A DNA stretch of 54,868 bases from Prosthecobacter sp. (GTDB lineage Bacteria; Verrucomicrobiota; Verrucomicrobiia; Verrucomicrobiales; Verrucomicrobiaceae): assembly GCF_014879935.1 (NCBI RefSeq), contig NZ_JACSRD010000218.1, positions 1-54,868 on the forward strand, in the 5' to 3' direction. Below, one piece after another: positions 53,287 through 54,868 of this stretch; the first letter of the stretch is position 1; each line of letters opens with the position of its first letter. A program made the translations under genes and the position numbers. The notes under the pieces were generated by a model. It was not told the DNA's origin and did no database searches. It saw only the letters and a list, made by a program, of their open reading frames with translations.

Positions 53287-54348
53287 TCATTCGCTTTTCT
53301 TTCGGTCTGTATGGCCACTGAGTCTTGCCTCGCGTTTTTGGAGAAAAATAACAGCATCTTTGTAAGCAGGGTGGTTGAGAATTTCACGGCCTAGAGTTTG
53401 GAGACCACCATCCATTTCTTTATTTAATCGGGGCAATAAAATAGCCGCTTGCAACGCTATCTTGCCCTCTCTCAAACGATGTTGATCTGGGAATGACTCC
53501 CCATCTTTTTTCGTCATTGCTGGCTCCAATATCACACATCCAAAAAACGAAAGGAGCGTCTCTCTATCTGGATGAGGCGCATCCTCAATAACAAGTTGAA
53601 AACTTGGAGGGGAGATGAAATCTGGTTTTCTTTTCACCCCCACCGGCTCACAAGCGAGAGACAACAAGACACTGCCTGTTGGCAATGAATCGGGCACACG
53701 CGCAATAACAGTCATCGTAGCAAGTGACGATCTGCGGTCAGAAAATGTCCCGTCAGGAATGAGTTCGCTTTCCGAGATCGGCTCGGTTAGCAACTCCCAT
53801 GCAGGGTCTAGCTTGGGCGCTGACAAACGATGAAAGGCACTATCAAGGTTCCAAGATGCAGCACGTTTTGCCACAATAACTCCTCCAGCAACACAGCGAG
53901 TCGTCGCAAGTCGATCCAGAGTAGCTACCCAAGGCGACATGCCTGCATAGATTTGACGTTCCACAAGGTTCCCTCTGGATTCTATCACCCCGACAATTTC
54001 ATCCAGTGAACTCTCGGTGACCATATCCTGCCATGTCATGCCCCTCCCATTCAATTGCACGATACCTATACCAGATGCTTTTGGCCTGAAAGGTTTGCCA
54101 GTTCCGACCAAAGGGCGAATCTCAGCACCCGCACTAGCAGAGCTCATCGTCACAGAAATTCCAGCGGCGACAAGCAGCAGCGCAAGTGCGGGTATGGCAA
54201 TGCCGATCACGGCTCTGCGAGATTTGCGCAAACTAGGGATAACCATGTCTTGTTGGCATGTTGGACACTGTCCCGCCATTCCGAACTTCCGCTCGGTGAC
54301 TGAAATATGTTGCCCGCAGTTGGGACATGAAAATTTGATCGCTTTCAT
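53287..54348 (-). CDS. Hypothetical membrane protein with N-terminal zinc ribbon
   Basis: The product (353 aa) begins MKAIKFSCPNCGQHISVTER, continuing KFGMAGQCPTCQQDMVIPS, a two-CxxC zinc ribbon of the type often found at the cytoplasmic N-terminus of PVC membrane proteins. A membrane segment (AVIGIAIPALALLLVAAGISV) follows. The extracytoplasmic part (residues 70-353) has GIVQLNGRGMTWQDM and a helical end, with no known catalytic motif. The gene starts 43 bases after carB and may be read through from it. Together with the next two genes it forms a lower-GC block. Confidence 0.78.
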   Translation of the reverse strand: MKAIKFSCPNCGQHISVTERKFGMAGQCPTCQQDMVIPSLRKSRRAVIGIAIPALALLLVAAGISVTMSSASAGAEIRPLVGTGKPFRPKASGIGIVQLNGRGMTWQDMVTESSLDEIVGVIESRGNLVERQIYAGMSPWVATLDRLATTRCVAGGVIVAKRAASWNLDSAFHRLSAPKLDPAWELLTEPISESELIPDGTFSDRRSSLATMTVIARVPDSLPTGSVLLSLACEPVGVKRKPDFISPPSFQLVIEDAPHPDRETLLSFFGCVILEPAMTKKDGESFPDQHRLREGKIALQAAILLPRLNKEMDGGLQTLGREILNHPAYKDAVIFLQKREARLSGHTDRKKSE

Positions 54349-54391
54349 ACTCCGCCGTGAAACGAGCTTGGTGTTCGGAATTTAGCAAATG

Positions 54392-54868
54392 CTACGAATG
54401 ATACTCCTGCAAAGCCCGCACCTGCACTTCGCTGCCTTGCAGTGACTTGATCGCCTTCAAGGCCGCGTCAGCACCACGGAGCGTGGTCATGATGGGGATG
54501 CGGTTTTGCATCGTCGCAGTGCGGATCTTTACTTCATCCTCGCGGGTGTTTTTGCCGCTAGGGGTGTTGATGACCATCGCCATGTCCTTGTTTTTCATGA
54601 GGTCGATGACGTTGGGGCGTTGGCCGCTGGCGAGTTTGGGGAGGATGTTCACGGGGATGCCGGCGTCGGTGATGACTTGGCCGGTGCCGGGGGTGGCATA
54701 CAGGGTGAAGCCGAGGTCGGCGTAGCCTTTGGCGATGCGGGCGACGTTTTGCTTGTCGGCTTCCTTCACGCTGATGAAGACGTTGCCCTTGGTCGGCAAG
54801 GTGCCGCCGGCGGCCATCTGGCTCTTCGCGAAGGCGAGGCCGAGGTCGGGGTCGATGCCCATGACTTC
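54392..54868 (-). CDS. carB: Carbamoyl-phosphate synthase large subunit, C-terminal part
   Basis: The window ends inside this gene. The visible 158 residues (E-V-MGIDPDLGLAFAKSQMAA) are the end of the second synthetase domain and the whole MGS-like allosteric domain: GNVFISVKEADKQNVARIAK, LGFTLYATPGTGQVITDAGI, MAMVINTPSGKNTREDEVKI and IPIMTTLRGADAALKAI, as in CarB. The enzyme makes carbamoyl phosphate from glutamine, bicarbonate and ATP for arginine and pyrimidine synthesis. The gene is read on the minus strand and continues beyond position 54868. Confidence 0.95.
   Translation of the reverse strand, partial: EVMGIDPDLGLAFAKSQMAAGGTLPTKGNVFISVKEADKQNVARIAKGYADLGFTLYATPGTGQVITDAGIPVNILPKLASGQRPNVIDLMKNKDMAMVINTPSGKNTREDEVKIRTATMQNRIPIMTTLRGADAALKAIKSLQGSEVQVRALQEYHS

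Overview
The window is GC-rich and densely coding, and it most likely comes from the chromosome of a PVC-superphylum bacterium, probably a member of the Verrucomicrobia. The lineage call rests on gene families typical of that group: a PSCyt1/DUF1549/DUF1553 cytochrome next to a DUF1501 protein, a large PVC-type dehydrogenase/HEAT/cytochrome c protein, Tat-exported Gfo/Idh/MocA and sugar-isomerase-like proteins, an SHD1-domain protein, and a zinc-ribbon/transmembrane protein. No rRNA, tRNA or CRISPR array was recognised.

Layout. 1-9000: end of an unknown gene, a YkuD L,D-transpeptidase, a GNAT acetyltransferase, a repeat-filled gap, a DEAD-box-family helicase with a DEVD motif, a coupled solute-binding protein / histidine kinase / response regulator set, ComM, and a hypothetical gene. 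9000-15100: SelO, a dual-specificity-type phosphatase, and a compact metal-homeostasis locus. That locus has two COG0523 GTPases divergent from an unknown gene plus a Fur/Zur-type regulator, and three copies of a WTGCAA-N5-TTGCAT palindrome that looks like its operator. 15200-26000: a ten-gene, mostly overlapping type II secretion / type IV pilus-like operon (three pseudopilins, PilM/GspL-like, PilO/GspM-like, PilT-like and GspE/PilB-like ATPases, GspF/PilC, a small PilP/GspC-like protein, a secretin).

26000-33000: the DUF1549/DUF1553 cytochrome and the DUF1501 protein, separated by an opposite-strand VapBC-like pair, then a beta-helix protein. 32950-35800: a McrBC-type modification-dependent restriction system whose McrB has extra domains. 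36400-38800: a radical SAM DNA modification/repair protein and its DUF4130 partner, with a long palindromic repeat between them. 38800-48500: secreted oxidoreductase, phosphotransferase, TrmO, a secreted sugar-binding-like protein, dihydroorotase PyrC with two small upstream genes, a sugar isomerase-like protein and a large cytochrome. 48600-50760: an accessory patch with an AbrB/PIN toxin-antitoxin pair, a possible ADP-ribosyltransferase-like two-gene module, and a broken REP-associated transposase. 50755-54350: three hypothetical genes of visibly lower GC. The window ends inside carB.

The most notable signals are the putative Zur regulon with its own palindrome and a cysteine-less GTPase paralogue, the mosaic McrB, the possible new toxin-antitoxin pair at 49.6-50.4 kb, the compact secretion operon with two ATPases, the three-component sensor lacking a transporter, and several families of palindromic intergenic repeats together with a decayed transposase of the type known to mobilise such repeats.
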